Shown: piece by piece, positions 6,305-13,187 of the stretch
How positions within the stretch are numbered: position 1 is the stretch's first letter
How the letters are laid out: every line of letters begins with the position of its first letter
DNA from: an uncultured Eubacteriales bacterium
GTDB taxonomy: Bacteria > Bacillota > Clostridia > Oscillospirales > CAG-272
DNA: 13,187 nt
Assembly (NCBI GenBank): GCA_934526185.1
Contig: CAKTAA010000059.1
Coordinates: forward strand, 1 to 13,187
Reading direction: 5' to 3'
Made by a program: the position numbers and the translations under genes
Notes under the pieces: generated by a model
Databases searched by the model: none
The model's input: only the letters and a program-made list of their open reading frames with translations
Told to the model about the DNA's origin: nothing

Positions 6305-7642
6305 TCAGTCATTTAAAGCCTGATTCAGGTCGGCAATGATATCGTCGATATGCTCGGTACCAATTGACAGGCGAATGGTATTCGGCCGGATGCCCTGCTC
6401 CGCCAGTTCTTCTTTGCTAAGCTGTGCATGCGTGGTGGTGGCCGGATGAATCACCAGACTTTTTACGTCAGCAACGTTGGCCAGCAGGGAAAAGATTTGC
6501 AGCTTGTCTATAAATTTGTGTGCTTCCCTGACGCCGCCTTTTATATGAAATGTAAATATTGAAGCGCCGCCGTTCGGGAAATACCTCCTATAGAGCTCGT
6601 GGTGCGGATGGTCTGGAAGCGAAGGATGATTTACGCTTTCAACCTTGGAATGCTGGGAGAGAAAATTTACGACTTTCAGTGTATTTTCCACATGACGCTC
6701 CACGCGGAGCGAGAGGGTTTCGAGTCCCTGCAAAAAAAGAAAGGCATGAAGGGGAGCAAGTGTCGCGCCGGTATCGCGCAGGAGAATAGCCCGGATTCTG
6801 GTCAGAAAGGCTGCGGGACCGACAGCTTTGGTAAAACTAAGTCCGTGATAGCTCGGACTGGGTTCCACGATGGATGGAAACTTACCGCTGCTTTCCCAAT
6901 CGAATCTGCCGCTGTCAACGATAACCCCACCGATCGCGGTGCCGTGACCGCAGATGAATTTGGAGGCGGAGTGTACAACAATATCCGCTCCGTGTTCAAT
7001 CGGACGGATCAAAAACGGAGTGGCAAAGGTTGAATCAACCACCAGAGGAATGCCGCGACTATGTGCAATGGCGGCAACCTTGTCAATATCGATTAGCGAA
7101 GCGTTTGGATTGCCGATGGTTTCAATAAACAGAGCCCTTGTTTTGTTGTTTATTGCATTTTCAAAGGCGTTTGGTTCATCAGGATCTACGAAAGTCGTCG
7201 TAATGCCGTAGTGCGGCAATGTATGGGCCAATAGGTTATAGGTTCCACCGTAAATGGTTTTCGCCGCAACGATATTGTCGCCGGCTTCTGCAAGATTTAT
7301 CAGTGTGTAGGTAACCGCCGCTGCTCCGGACGCGACACCGAGCGCAGCGACACCGTTTTCCAACGCCGCCATGCGCGTTTCAAAGGTTTCGACCGTGGAA
7401 TTCGTCAGCCGACCATAAATATTACCGCTGTCCGTCAGACTGAAGCGTGCAGCCGCATGCTCGGAGTTTTTAAACACATAAGATGTTGTCTGGTAGATCG
7501 GAACAGCTCTTGCATCAGTAGCCGGATCCGGAGTTTCCTGTCCTGCATGAAGCTGCAGGGTTTCAAATTTATAATTATCATATACATAACGCATGAAAGA
7601 AACACCGCTTTCTATATTTGTTGTTTTCTCTGGTATATTCAA
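6305..7642 (-). CDS. metY: O-acetylhomoserine sulfhydrylase (aminocarboxypropyltransferase)
   Basis: A PLP-dependent enzyme of the Cys/Met metabolism family that joins sulfide to O-acetylhomoserine, giving homocysteine and acetate, the direct sulfhydrylation route to methionine. The 445 residues match the longer MetY/Met17 type (about 430) rather than the shorter MetB/MetC. Visible marks are FETLQLHAGQ near 26, VPIYQTTSY near 47, IYGRLTNST at 75-83 that helps bind PLP phosphate, ETIGNPN at 174-180, DSTFATP at 203-209, and the Schiff-base Lys228 in HSASKF. The MetY-type insert with SYHGLSF lies at 264-270. The start is TTG at 7642, served by AGGA 8 bases upstream; an ATG at 7594 (MRYVYDNYKFE) is a possible alternative closer to the usual N-terminus but has no good ribosome site. 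It is monocistronic, with a promoter, leader peptide and hairpin upstream suggesting amino acid-responsive control. Confidence 0.93.
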   Translation of the reverse strand: MNIPEKTTNIESGVSFMRYVYDNYKFETLQLHAGQETPDPATDARAVPIYQTTSYVFKNSEHAAARFSLTDSGNIYGRLTNSTVETFETRMAALENGVAALGVASGAAAVTYTLINLAEAGDNIVAAKTIYGGTYNLLAHTLPHYGITTTFVDPDEPNAFENAINNKTRALFIETIGNPNASLIDIDKVAAIAHSRGIPLVVDSTFATPFLIRPIEHGADIVVHSASKFICGHGTAIGGVIVDSGRFDWESSGKFPSIVEPSPSYHGLSFTKAVGPAAFLTRIRAILLRDTGATLAPLHAFLFLQGLETLSLRVERHVENTLKVVNFLSQHSKVESVNHPSLPDHPHHELYRRYFPNGGASIFTFHIKGGVREAHKFIDKLQIFSLLANVADVKSLVIHPATTTHAQLSKEELAEQGIRPNTIRLSIGTEHIDDIIADLNQALND

Positions 7643-7659
7643 GCTTCCTTTCCTGTCGT

Positions 7660-7696
7660 CCCCAAGGGCTTGTGAAACTTGAATTTCTTGGCGGGG
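7660..7696 (-). promoter_or_regulatory. Leader hairpin in front of metY
   Basis: On the minus-strand RNA, CCCCGCCAAG (7696-7687) pairs with CTTGGGG (7666-7660), with a small bulge, around a 20-base loop. It starts 9 bases after the leader-peptide stop and ends 5 bases before the metY ribosome site (AGGA, 7654-7651). A ribosome halted at the peptide's last codons would overlap the upstream arm, so the hairpin could couple peptide translation to metY expression. No T run follows, so translational control is more likely than transcription attenuation. Confidence 0.5.
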
Positions 7697-7705
7697 ATAC
7701 CAAAA

Positions 7706-7768
7706 TCAAAAACACATTCGTCCGTTTCTGAAATTATGACGCAGCATAACGAATACAATATTTTTCAT
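7706..7768 (-). CDS. 20-residue leader peptide upstream of metY
   Basis: A short gene inside the metY leader. AGGAGG (7777-7782) with an ideal 8-base spacer precedes ATG at 7768; the peptide starts MKNIVFV, continues MLRHNFRNGRMCF and stops with TGA at 7706. The strength of the ribosome site and its place between a consensus promoter and metY argue that it is truly translated. The end, Arg-Met-Cys-Phe, puts a methionine and a cysteine codon next to the stop, and the RHNFRNGR stretch is strikingly basic. I infer a regulatory peptide whose translation speed senses cysteine or methionine supply. It could also be a small functional protein. I know of no named family for it. Confidence 0.65.
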   Translation of the reverse strand: MKNIVFVMLRHNFRNGRMCF

Positions 7769-7818
7769 AAAATCAGCCTCCTGATAAACACATAAAACCT
7801 ATGTATTTAATATGTAAT

Positions 7819-7847
7819 ATTATAATACAATCAGAGACATTTGTCAA
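7819..7847 (-). promoter_or_regulatory. metY promoter (sigma-A type)
   Basis: Reading the minus strand, TTGACA (7847-7842) and TATAAT (7824-7819) are both perfect, with a 17-base spacer. The expected start near 7812 gives a leader of about 170 bases that holds the small peptide gene and hairpin. Confidence 0.92.
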
Positions 7848-8949
7848 GCAAAACATAAAAATATTTCCAAAAACACTGCTTTTCGGAAAAAAACTTACCG
7901 TCCGAGATTTTTCACGGCAAGCGGCTCTTATATTGATATAATGCTCCTGATGCTTCAGGGAATGCAAATCGGCCTTTCGACGTTCACTTTCCGTAAATGA
8001 AATACTGTACGTCATCGGCAATCTTGCTTATTACAGTTCCCCAATCAAAAACGGTATTTCAAATAGAATTTGTACCTGAAACGGTTATCTGCTTATCCGT
8101 TTGTATAGTCATATAAATACCCCGCAATATATCTAAAGATATCAAAAGTAAAAATGAGTTTATCTTACTGTTTTGTGATGGAGGCAGCATTTTGTACGGT
8201 TGAGGCGAAAGAATTAACGCTATTCGACAGAGCCGAAATTTTTTCAACGATAATTCGCCGATCCGTTATGCTCAGGAAAAAAATTGATATATGATGTGCT
8301 AATGGCATTGTCTGATATTCATTCCGTTGTTAAGAGCCAAATGTTTTTTTAGATTGCTTTTGATTGGGGAAATGCTTGACGGTGCCGATAACAGGCACCG
8401 TCGAGGTTGAATAAATCAATAATCAATACAGATGGTTTACTGACATTGCTTAGAGTTTCTTTCTACAGCTAAGAGCGAATCTTTATATAGCAATACTTGG
8501 ATAGATTTCGAAGGTGTGAGGTCTTAAAATGCGCTGGTCCGCTGTTAATTTTGAATCAAAGACGTTCGGCATCGAAAGAAAGATAGCAAAGGCCAGACAA
8601 TAAGGCAGGCTCGTACTGCAAGACAAAAAGAAGTTAAGTCTGCTTCCATCCGCAGAAGTCTCCCGTTGGTTGACTGTCGCAGATGTTCTTAAACAGACGA
8701 AGCAGTTGTAAAAAGAAAACCAAAGGATTTTGCGGATACCTACAAAGAAATCCTGAGGTATACTTTGTGTAACGCTTTGGATTAGGAGCGGCAAGTCTCT
8801 CCTTCAGGTGACCAAATGATTGGAACATAGCAATACGGTGGTGAAAGAAAATCGCTGAATCGCAAGCTGAACCGGCAATGAAGATGGGCAGCATTTTATC
8901 GTATGTACCTGCGGACGGCGTAAAGGAGATGCAGAAAAGAGCGAAATAC
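7848..8949. other. Gene-poor AT-rich stretch
   Basis: About 1.1 kb between the metY promoter and the tRNA-Ser terminator. All frames are broken often and those that stay open lack ribosome sites and recognisable motifs. The plus strand around 8500-8950 has short protein-like fragments in shifting frames (for example ADTYKEILRYT and EMQKRAKYKQRKK), which may be an old unidentifiable pseudogene. One strong isolated hairpin lies at 8378-8402. Confidence 0.5.
8378..8402. other. Isolated strong hairpin
   Basis: A perfect 9-bp inverted repeat (GACGGTGCC / GGCACCGTC) around a 7-base loop. It has no T run on either side and no gene close to it, so it is not a standard terminator. It may be the relic of one. 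Confidence 0.5.
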
Positions 8950-8959
8950 AAGCAAAGAA

Positions 8960-8984
8960 AAAAGACAGACGTAGTCTGTCTTTT
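8960..8984 (-). terminator. Terminator of the tRNA-Ser transcript
   Basis: AAAGACAGAC (8961-8970) pairs with GTCTGTCTTT (8974-8983) around a 3-base loop. On the minus strand the stem runs into TTTTTTCTTTG. It lies about 100 bases past the tRNA 3' end, so the primary transcript has a long trailer. Confidence 0.85.
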
Positions 8985-9086
8985 CGGTGGTGGAGCATTC
9001 GGTTTAAAATCCGAATCACGCCGTCGTGGTATGAAGTTCGTCATTTCACTGCACGTCCCCGATAATTGGGAGAGGCAGATTGCCGT

Positions 9087-9175
9087 TGGCGGAGAGAAAG
9101 GGATTCGAACCCTTGTGGGCTTGCGCCCAAACGGTTTTCAAGACCGCCTCGTTATGACCGCTTCGATATCTCTCC
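9087..9175 (-). tRNA. tRNA-Ser(UGA), CCA encoded
   Basis: The minus strand folds into a class II tRNA. The acceptor stem is GGAGAGA (9175-9169) with TCTCTCC (9097-9091). The anticodon loop within GCGGTCTTGAAAACCG carries TGA, reading UCN serine codons. A long variable arm follows (TTGGGCGCAAGCCCA) and the T-arm is GGGTTCGAATCCC. The discriminator G and CCA end are encoded at 9090-9087. The long variable arm and anticodon agree on serine. It has its own promoter upstream and terminator downstream. Confidence 0.95.
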
Positions 9176-9274
9176 GTGTATAAACCAATACATCCCTTTT
9201 AAAAAACGCGAAATGTTTGAGAAACAGGGTAACCTTTGTATTAACCCAAACAAGCGCCCCAACCCTTCCTATTC

Positions 9275-9303
9275 AGTATACCAAATAAAAATCGTTTTGT
9301 CAA
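9275..9303 (-). promoter_or_regulatory. tRNA-Ser promoter
   Basis: On the minus strand, TTGACA (9303-9298) and TATACT (9280-9275) have a 17-base spacer. The start would be near 9268, leaving about 93 bases of 5' leader for RNase P to remove. Confidence 0.85.
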
Positions 9304-9473
9304 TTATAAATCATCATAAAGATAATCAAATAGACAGAAATTATTGCTTCGCGCTTCTGGATCTTTAGAATTATAACAATTTGCAAGGAGAAGCTGTTTT
9401 GGAAAACGTGTTGAGGGAATGGCCTAATAGTGACAAGTAACTATTTGCCGCAGAGGACGGTGTGACTGGTCGC

Positions 9474-10940
9474 TCACGCCGTTTTTCTGCGTTCATAGGT
9501 TGTTTGTGTGATGATCGGTTCGGAAATAAATGGAATTTCCACATCGTCCGCAAAGTTGAAATAAATCTTTACCTTTTGCATTCACTTGCCGCTGGAGTTG
9601 TCCGGGGCAAAGACGACGATCTTCTTGATATATTCGTTGGCGATGGTCTGCGTCAGCTCTGTCACATCAACATATTTCTGTGTCGGAGCAATAAATGCCT
9701 TCAAGCCCTCGTCCATTTCTTCCCGCTGTTCCACCTTTCCTCGATAACGTCAATCTCAAGCCTTAACCGTTCCTGCTCCTCTTTATAATCAGCGGATATC
9801 TTCCTGTATCTGTCTCTGGTGATGTCGCCGAGAGCAAAGTCCTCATACCGCCATGGGAGTATGACATTAAGAAAAGCGCTTTTTGTATGTTTCACTTTTT
9901 TTACTATCCCGAATGCTCTGCTCATGGTCTGCCATGCGGCATTGCAGATATTTCTCTTGAAAACCGTCCACATCGCTGCGGATATACTTATTGAATACCC
10001 GGATGCGTTCCAGAACAATGTCACGCAGCGTATCCTCACGGATATAGTAAGCAGTACAAGTACAAGTGTCACGATTGCTCATGTAATGATTGCAGACGTC
10101 GTGATCCTGCTTGCCCTCAAAGCTCTTGCTTGCGGCAAAGGGAGCTTGCCAACGCAATCGGCACAGAACAGAAGACCGGAGAAGAATCCCTGCCGTTCCA
10201 GTATCCCGACCACAGATTGATCAATCAAATGGGACGGTCTTTCCGGCAGCGGCTTTTTCTTCTGCTTGGCATACAGAGCTTTTGCGGTAAAAATCTGCTT
10301 TTTTTCCAGAATCCTCGCAAGCTGCTCTGGTCCCTTGCCGTAGAATGCTCATGTCAAAAATCATCTTGACCACGGGAACCGCTTTTTCATCCGGAATCCA
10401 ATGCTCCTTGTCCTACTGGTCCGTAGGGCGGTTTGCCAATGTGCTTGCCGCTGGTGCCGCGCTGATGCAGGCTTAGACGGACTTTCTTGCTGGTGTCCCG
10501 TGGATACCATTCGATGAAAAGATTACGGGTTGCAGCATGCCATCGCTGTCGCCCCGGTCGCTGTCCACGCCGTCATTGACGGCAATGAACGGCACATCAT
10601 AGCTGGGAAAGATAATGTCCGTGTATTGCCCCAACGATCAGATAGTCACGACCAAAGCAGCCGAGCTCTTTGAGCAGTCAGCGGCATACAAGCCCCTGTT
10701 TGACAAGCTCAAAGCCTTCCTGTACGCCGGGACCATTGATGTTTGTCCCGGTATACCCGTTATCCACCAGAACTTTCAGATTTGTGTACCCATGCTCTTT
10801 TGCGTATCGAGTTATATATTCCTTTTGATTCTGTATTGAATTTGATTCATCAGCCTTGCTGTCCCGGCCATTAACATGCCACTCTCTTCTCAGAAAAAGA
10901 CCGTGGCGATGCCAACGAGGACGCTATACTCATTAAACAT
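9474..10940 (-). pseudogene. Large serine recombinase, multiply frameshifted
   Basis: Joining frames on the minus strand recovers nearly a whole large serine recombinase of the kind that moves Tn1549-like integrative elements. From 5' to 3': a resolvase part with ESNSIQNQKEYITRYAKEHG and NGYTGTNINGPG (about 10690-10860); FPSYDVPFIAVNDGVDSDRG (about 10545-10620); the GKPPYGP segment (about 10430); PDEKAVPVVKMIFDMSI (about 10350-10400); the recombinase domain AKALYAKQKKKPLPERPSH ending GLLFCADC (10150-10320); the zinc-ribbon and coiled-coil segment CTAYYIREDTLRDIVLERIR to about 9870; YEDFALGDITRDRYRKISAD (about 9800-9850); and the genuine end DDVEIPFISEPI...ERRKTA with stop at 9474. At least several frameshifts and stops break it, and the catalytic-serine motif near the N-terminus is not recognisable. 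It is inactive. The start is uncertain, within about 40 bases. It marks a dead integrative element. Confidence 0.9.
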
Positions 10941-11502
10941 TGGTGGCCTAACTCAAAAATAACGTTCGCTCTATGGCAAATCAATTCTACGCCGCAGCGA
11001 AACTGCTTCATCAAACAGTGAAAAATCTGTGATCTCTGAAATCTGCTCAGAATTTCTTCCATGATGTCCTGTTCATGACGGCCATATTGGCACTTTCCTG
11101 TTTCATGGGATTTGGTCCAGAACAATACCCCCACGGTTCCGGGGACAGGCTGTATTGTTCAGAGAAGCCTGTTTCGTGCACGAATTTCGTTCTGCCGTGA
11201 AAAACATTCCTGTTTTCATTTGCTTTGAAATGAGAGCAGATTTTCAGGCGCTGTTTTTTGTGTTATGGCCGCCGCAAAGATCAGGATTGATACCGGCGAT
11301 AAATTCTCTGCTGAATACGAAAACATCCATCCCCAAAATCCCATTTGGTATGGTAGGATGGATGGGATGGATAATTTGCAGTCCGTTACAGAATTTGCGG
11401 TGTCATCAGAACCCAACCGCCCCAGAATCCATAGACGTGCTTGCCGAGCCGGAGAGTATCTGCGTGATGAACTGAAATACAAAAGTGAAACGGACTGAAA
11501 AG

Positions 11503-11557
11503 TACGTGTACCAAGTACTGCCGTACCGTGGTACACTTGGTACGGATGGTACACGTA
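11503..11557. repeat. Nested inverted repeats rich in GTAC
   Basis: Three overlapping pairings occupy 55 bases: TACGTGTACC (11503-11512) with GGTACACGTA (11548-11557); GTACCAAGT (11508-11516) with ACTTGGTAC (11535-11543); and CCGTACC (11521-11527) with GGTACGG (11539-11545). They are mutually exclusive in part, so the DNA or RNA could switch between folds. The sequence could be an operator, an origin-type site, or simply a repetitive linker-coding stretch. Confidence 0.7.
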
Positions 11558-12172
11558 TTTTCGTGTCAATATCATTTTTACAAAATCGGTTTTTGCAGAA
11601 ACTCAATGCCCACGAATCCTCCGGCCTCCGATATTTATTTTATTTGACTGATCGCCAGGCGAAGAAGGCTAAGGGAGATGTCCAGAACAACGTATTATTG
11701 GAATTACTGTGATGGCGTTGAGAGCGCGAACGCTGCTGTGGCGGGCTTTATATATACCTCTTGCGCCCTCGTTGGCACAGAAAATCTTTCCGCTTCTCTT
11801 CAAGATTTCCTATACCAATTATACTCGAACAGCCGGATTTTGCTTACGCCAAATCCTTCGTTTTGTGTTCCTTTTAGCCCACAAAATCCGCCTGTCCTAC
11901 GGTGGATAAGTTCAACTGACGAAATCATAGATACTTATGCTGCCGCCAAAAATTGACTGTCTGGCGTGGGATAGTCCCTTTACGGCGTCAGCGGTTGCAA
12001 AAGGTATAACACAATAGATTTTTCAAAGGAAAATCGTGTACCAACAGGGATGCTCTCTCCCCTATTGGAAACCCAGAGCCAAGGGATTTCACACTTCCGG
12101 ACACCCGTATATTTCCTTGCCGATGAAATAATCCACGGATTTGCGGATTATTCTCACGTCTCAGAAAATACA

Positions 12173-12224
12173 AAAATGCTGCAGGTTCCATCATCGTGCG
12201 TGGTGACGAAACCTGCAGCATTTT
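12173..12224. repeat. Perfect 15-bp inverted repeat
   Basis: AAAATGCTGCAGGTT (12173-12187) and AACCTGCAGCATTTT (12210-12224) flank a 22-base loop. The A-rich left and T-rich right ends make it resemble a bidirectional terminator, although the T run is short. It lies in the decayed segment, where no gene explains it. Confidence 0.75.
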
Positions 12225-12369
12225 CACAGTTGAAAATCAATGCATCGAGGGAACCTGTCTGCAAAAACTGTGTTTTTCGGCTCGGTATCTTTACCGCCGA
12301 TATTGAATAACCGTCCGCGACTGCGGCGATTCATCTGCGACGGTGGGGATACGCATAACGACAGATAAA

Positions 12370-12397
12370 GGCGAGGATGGATTTTTCCATCCTCGCC
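12370..12397 (-). terminator. Terminator after the SLH protein gene
   Basis: A perfect 12-bp stem (GGCGAGGATGGA / TCCATCCTCGCC) with a 4-base loop lies 22 bases past the stop codon. On the minus strand it is followed by TTTATC. Confidence 0.88.
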
Positions 12398-12419
12398 CTG
12401 TTTTAGTATTTGTACCGTG

Positions 12420-13187
12420 TTACTTAATGATGTTCTCGCAGAATCTTTCGAACAGAGCTGCCGCCTGAGCGCGGGTTGCATTTGCAGTCGGCATCAGGTT
12501 CACACCGTCGCCCAGCATCAGACCGCTGCCACAGGCCCACTGCATTGCAGGGCTTGCCCACTCACTTACTACAAGTGTATCATTGTAGGAGAGAATGTTG
12601 TTGTTCTCACCCACAGAAACATCATAACCCTTGTACTGAGCGTAGCGATACAGGATGGTTGCAAACTGTTCACGGGTAATGGGATCGTTTGTTCCGAACT
12701 TGCCGTTGCCGTAGCCTTCCACAATCTTATTGTTTGCAGCCCAGCGGACAGCTTCGGTGTACCATGTATTTGCTGCGACATCATCGAAGTCCATCTCATA
12801 AGTAACAGCAGGCTCACCCTCCAGACGCCACAGGAGCGTAATGATCATGACGCGGGTAGTGGTGCCGTCGATATCGAACAGGTTATTGCCGATGCCTTCC
12901 ATCATTTTGTGATGATAAACGTACTCGATGGATTCGCTGTACCACTTGCCGTCCTCCACGTCATTGAAGTTCATGCTGAGAAGCCGGCACTTATCTCCGC
13001 AAATGCTTTCGGTGCAATCTGCATCTGTGCAGCCGCCGCAGATCTCGCATTTGCTGGTGCAGGTGTGAGAGGGCACGTCGGGAATGTCGATAGTGAGGGA
13101 AACAGTGATGGTCTTATTCTCGCCGTTCACGGTGAAGCTGTCTCTCTTGGTATCATAGCCGGACTTGGAAACGATGTAGGTGTAGTC
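12420..13187 (-). CDS. S-layer-homology (SLH) surface protein, C-terminal part (5'-truncated by window edge)
   Basis: The frame runs open to the right edge, so the GTG at 13130 is internal and only the last 255 codons are seen. The visible N-terminal part (DYTYIVSKSGYDTKRDSFTV and on to ITVSLTIDIP) looks like the end of a beta-sandwich repeat of the PEGA or carboxypeptidase-regulatory type. A cysteine-rich linker follows, with eight Cys in about 25 residues in CxxxCxxCxxC-like spacing (TCTSKCEICGGC, then CTESICGDKC). Three SLH domains then close the protein: FNDVEDGKWYSESIEYVYHH, FDDVAANTWYTEAVRWAANN with ITREQFATILYRYA, and a more diverged third with EWASPAMQWACGSGL and TRAQAAALFERF. SLH triplets bind pyruvylated wall polysaccharide, so the protein is exported and wall-anchored by this end. 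What it carries outward is beyond the window. Confidence 0.9.
   Translation of the reverse strand, partial: DYTYIVSKSGYDTKRDSFTVNGENKTITVSLTIDIPDVPSHTCTSKCEICGGCTDADCTESICGDKCRLLSMNFNDVEDGKWYSESIEYVYHHKMMEGIGNNLFDIDGTTTRVMIITLLWRLEGEPAVTYEMDFDDVAANTWYTEAVRWAANNKIVEGYGNGKFGTNDPITREQFATILYRYAQYKGYDVSVGENNNILSYNDTLVVSEWASPAMQWACGSGLMLGDGVNLMPTANATRAQAAALFERFCENIIK

Larger units (their letters stand above)
10941..12369. other. Decayed accessory segment, probably element remains
   Basis: No intact gene is supported in about 1.4 kb. On the minus strand several frames look like broken coding sequence. One is a 71-codon stop-to-stop frame at 11047-11262 (SLSPEPWGYCSGPNPMKQES). Another, around 11265-11600, shows repeated Pro-Ser-Ile/Val-Pro runs (VPSVPSVPRYG, LSIPSILPYQMGFWG), a style I associate with linkers in element-borne replication or primase proteins, but I cannot name the family. 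Frames around 11988-12227 are also protein-like. Being upstream of the dead recombinase on the same strand, this is most simply the rest of the same element. It contains two notable inverted repeats, listed separately. Confidence 0.45.

Noticed and set aside
6559..7211. Plus-strand open frames within metY
   Set aside because: Antisense shadows of a fully conserved MetY; no motifs or start signals.
8985..9025. tRNA-like hairpin ATTCGG-TTTAAAAT-CCGAAT between the tRNA-Ser gene and its terminator
   Set aside because: No acceptor stem, T-arm consensus or CCA can be fitted, so it is not a second tRNA; at most an incidental stem in the trailer.
8878..9368. Open frames containing GEKGIRTLVGLRPNG and similar on the plus strand
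   Set aside because: They are antisense readings of tRNA-Ser and its flanks, a well-known false gene; there is no ribosome site.
9087..9473. tRNA-Ser as attachment site of the dead element
   Set aside because: The recombinase relic lies on the 5' side of the tRNA, and no second copy of the tRNA 3' end is seen; serine recombinases also usually do not use tRNA 3' ends.
1..13187. CRISPR array or defence cassette
   Set aside because: No regularly spaced direct DNA repeats or recognisable defence proteins are present; the only regular repeat is at protein level in the XRE gene.

Overview
This looks like chromosomal DNA from a low-to-moderate GC Gram-positive bacterium of the class Clostridia (Oscillospiraceae/Ruminococcaceae-like, gut-type). 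Supporting signs are strong AGGAG ribosome sites, textbook TTGACA/TATAAT promoters with 17-bp spacers, a CsoR-type copper sensor, an SLH-anchored surface protein and the remains of a Clostridia-type large serine recombinase. The taxonomic call is inference; there is no rRNA or marker gene here.

Layout. (1) 1-1475: the 3' part of a DUF4838 carbohydrate-associated protein and its terminator. (2) 1494-6274: a copper-homeostasis block. csoR has a consensus promoter carrying two CsoR-like boxes. copA is a P1B-1 Cu(+) ATPase with a second heavy-metal-binding domain fused in frame at its C-terminus; that domain has its own ribosome site and ATG, so a free CopZ-like chaperone may also be made. A convergent gene for an XRE regulator with a 29-residue repeat array sits between csoR and copA. 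(3) 6305-7847 (minus strand): metY, O-acetylhomoserine sulfhydrylase, with a consensus promoter and a roughly 170-nt leader. The leader encodes a 20-residue peptide ending Met-Cys-Phe, followed by a hairpin just before the metY ribosome site. This looks like a sulfur amino acid-responsive leader. (4) 7848-9303: a gene-poor stretch, then tRNA-Ser(UGA) with its own promoter and a distal terminator. (5) 9474 to about 12370: a graveyard of an integrative element. A large serine recombinase is recognisable from its N-terminal part to its true C-terminus but is broken by many frameshifts; next to it lie unassigned decayed frames and two conspicuous inverted repeats. (6) 12370-13187 (minus): the C-terminal part of a surface protein with a beta-sandwich repeat, a cysteine-rich linker and three SLH domains.

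Functionally, csoR, copA and the CopZ domain form a Cu(I) sensing, transport and chaperone set. metY makes homocysteine from sulfide and O-acetylhomoserine, and its leader probably reports cysteine or methionine supply. The two edge genes are surface or carbohydrate functions cut by the window. The observations most worth following are the metY leader peptide, the copA/copZ fusion with an internal start, and the XRE repeat protein. I do not see a clearly new multi-gene system.
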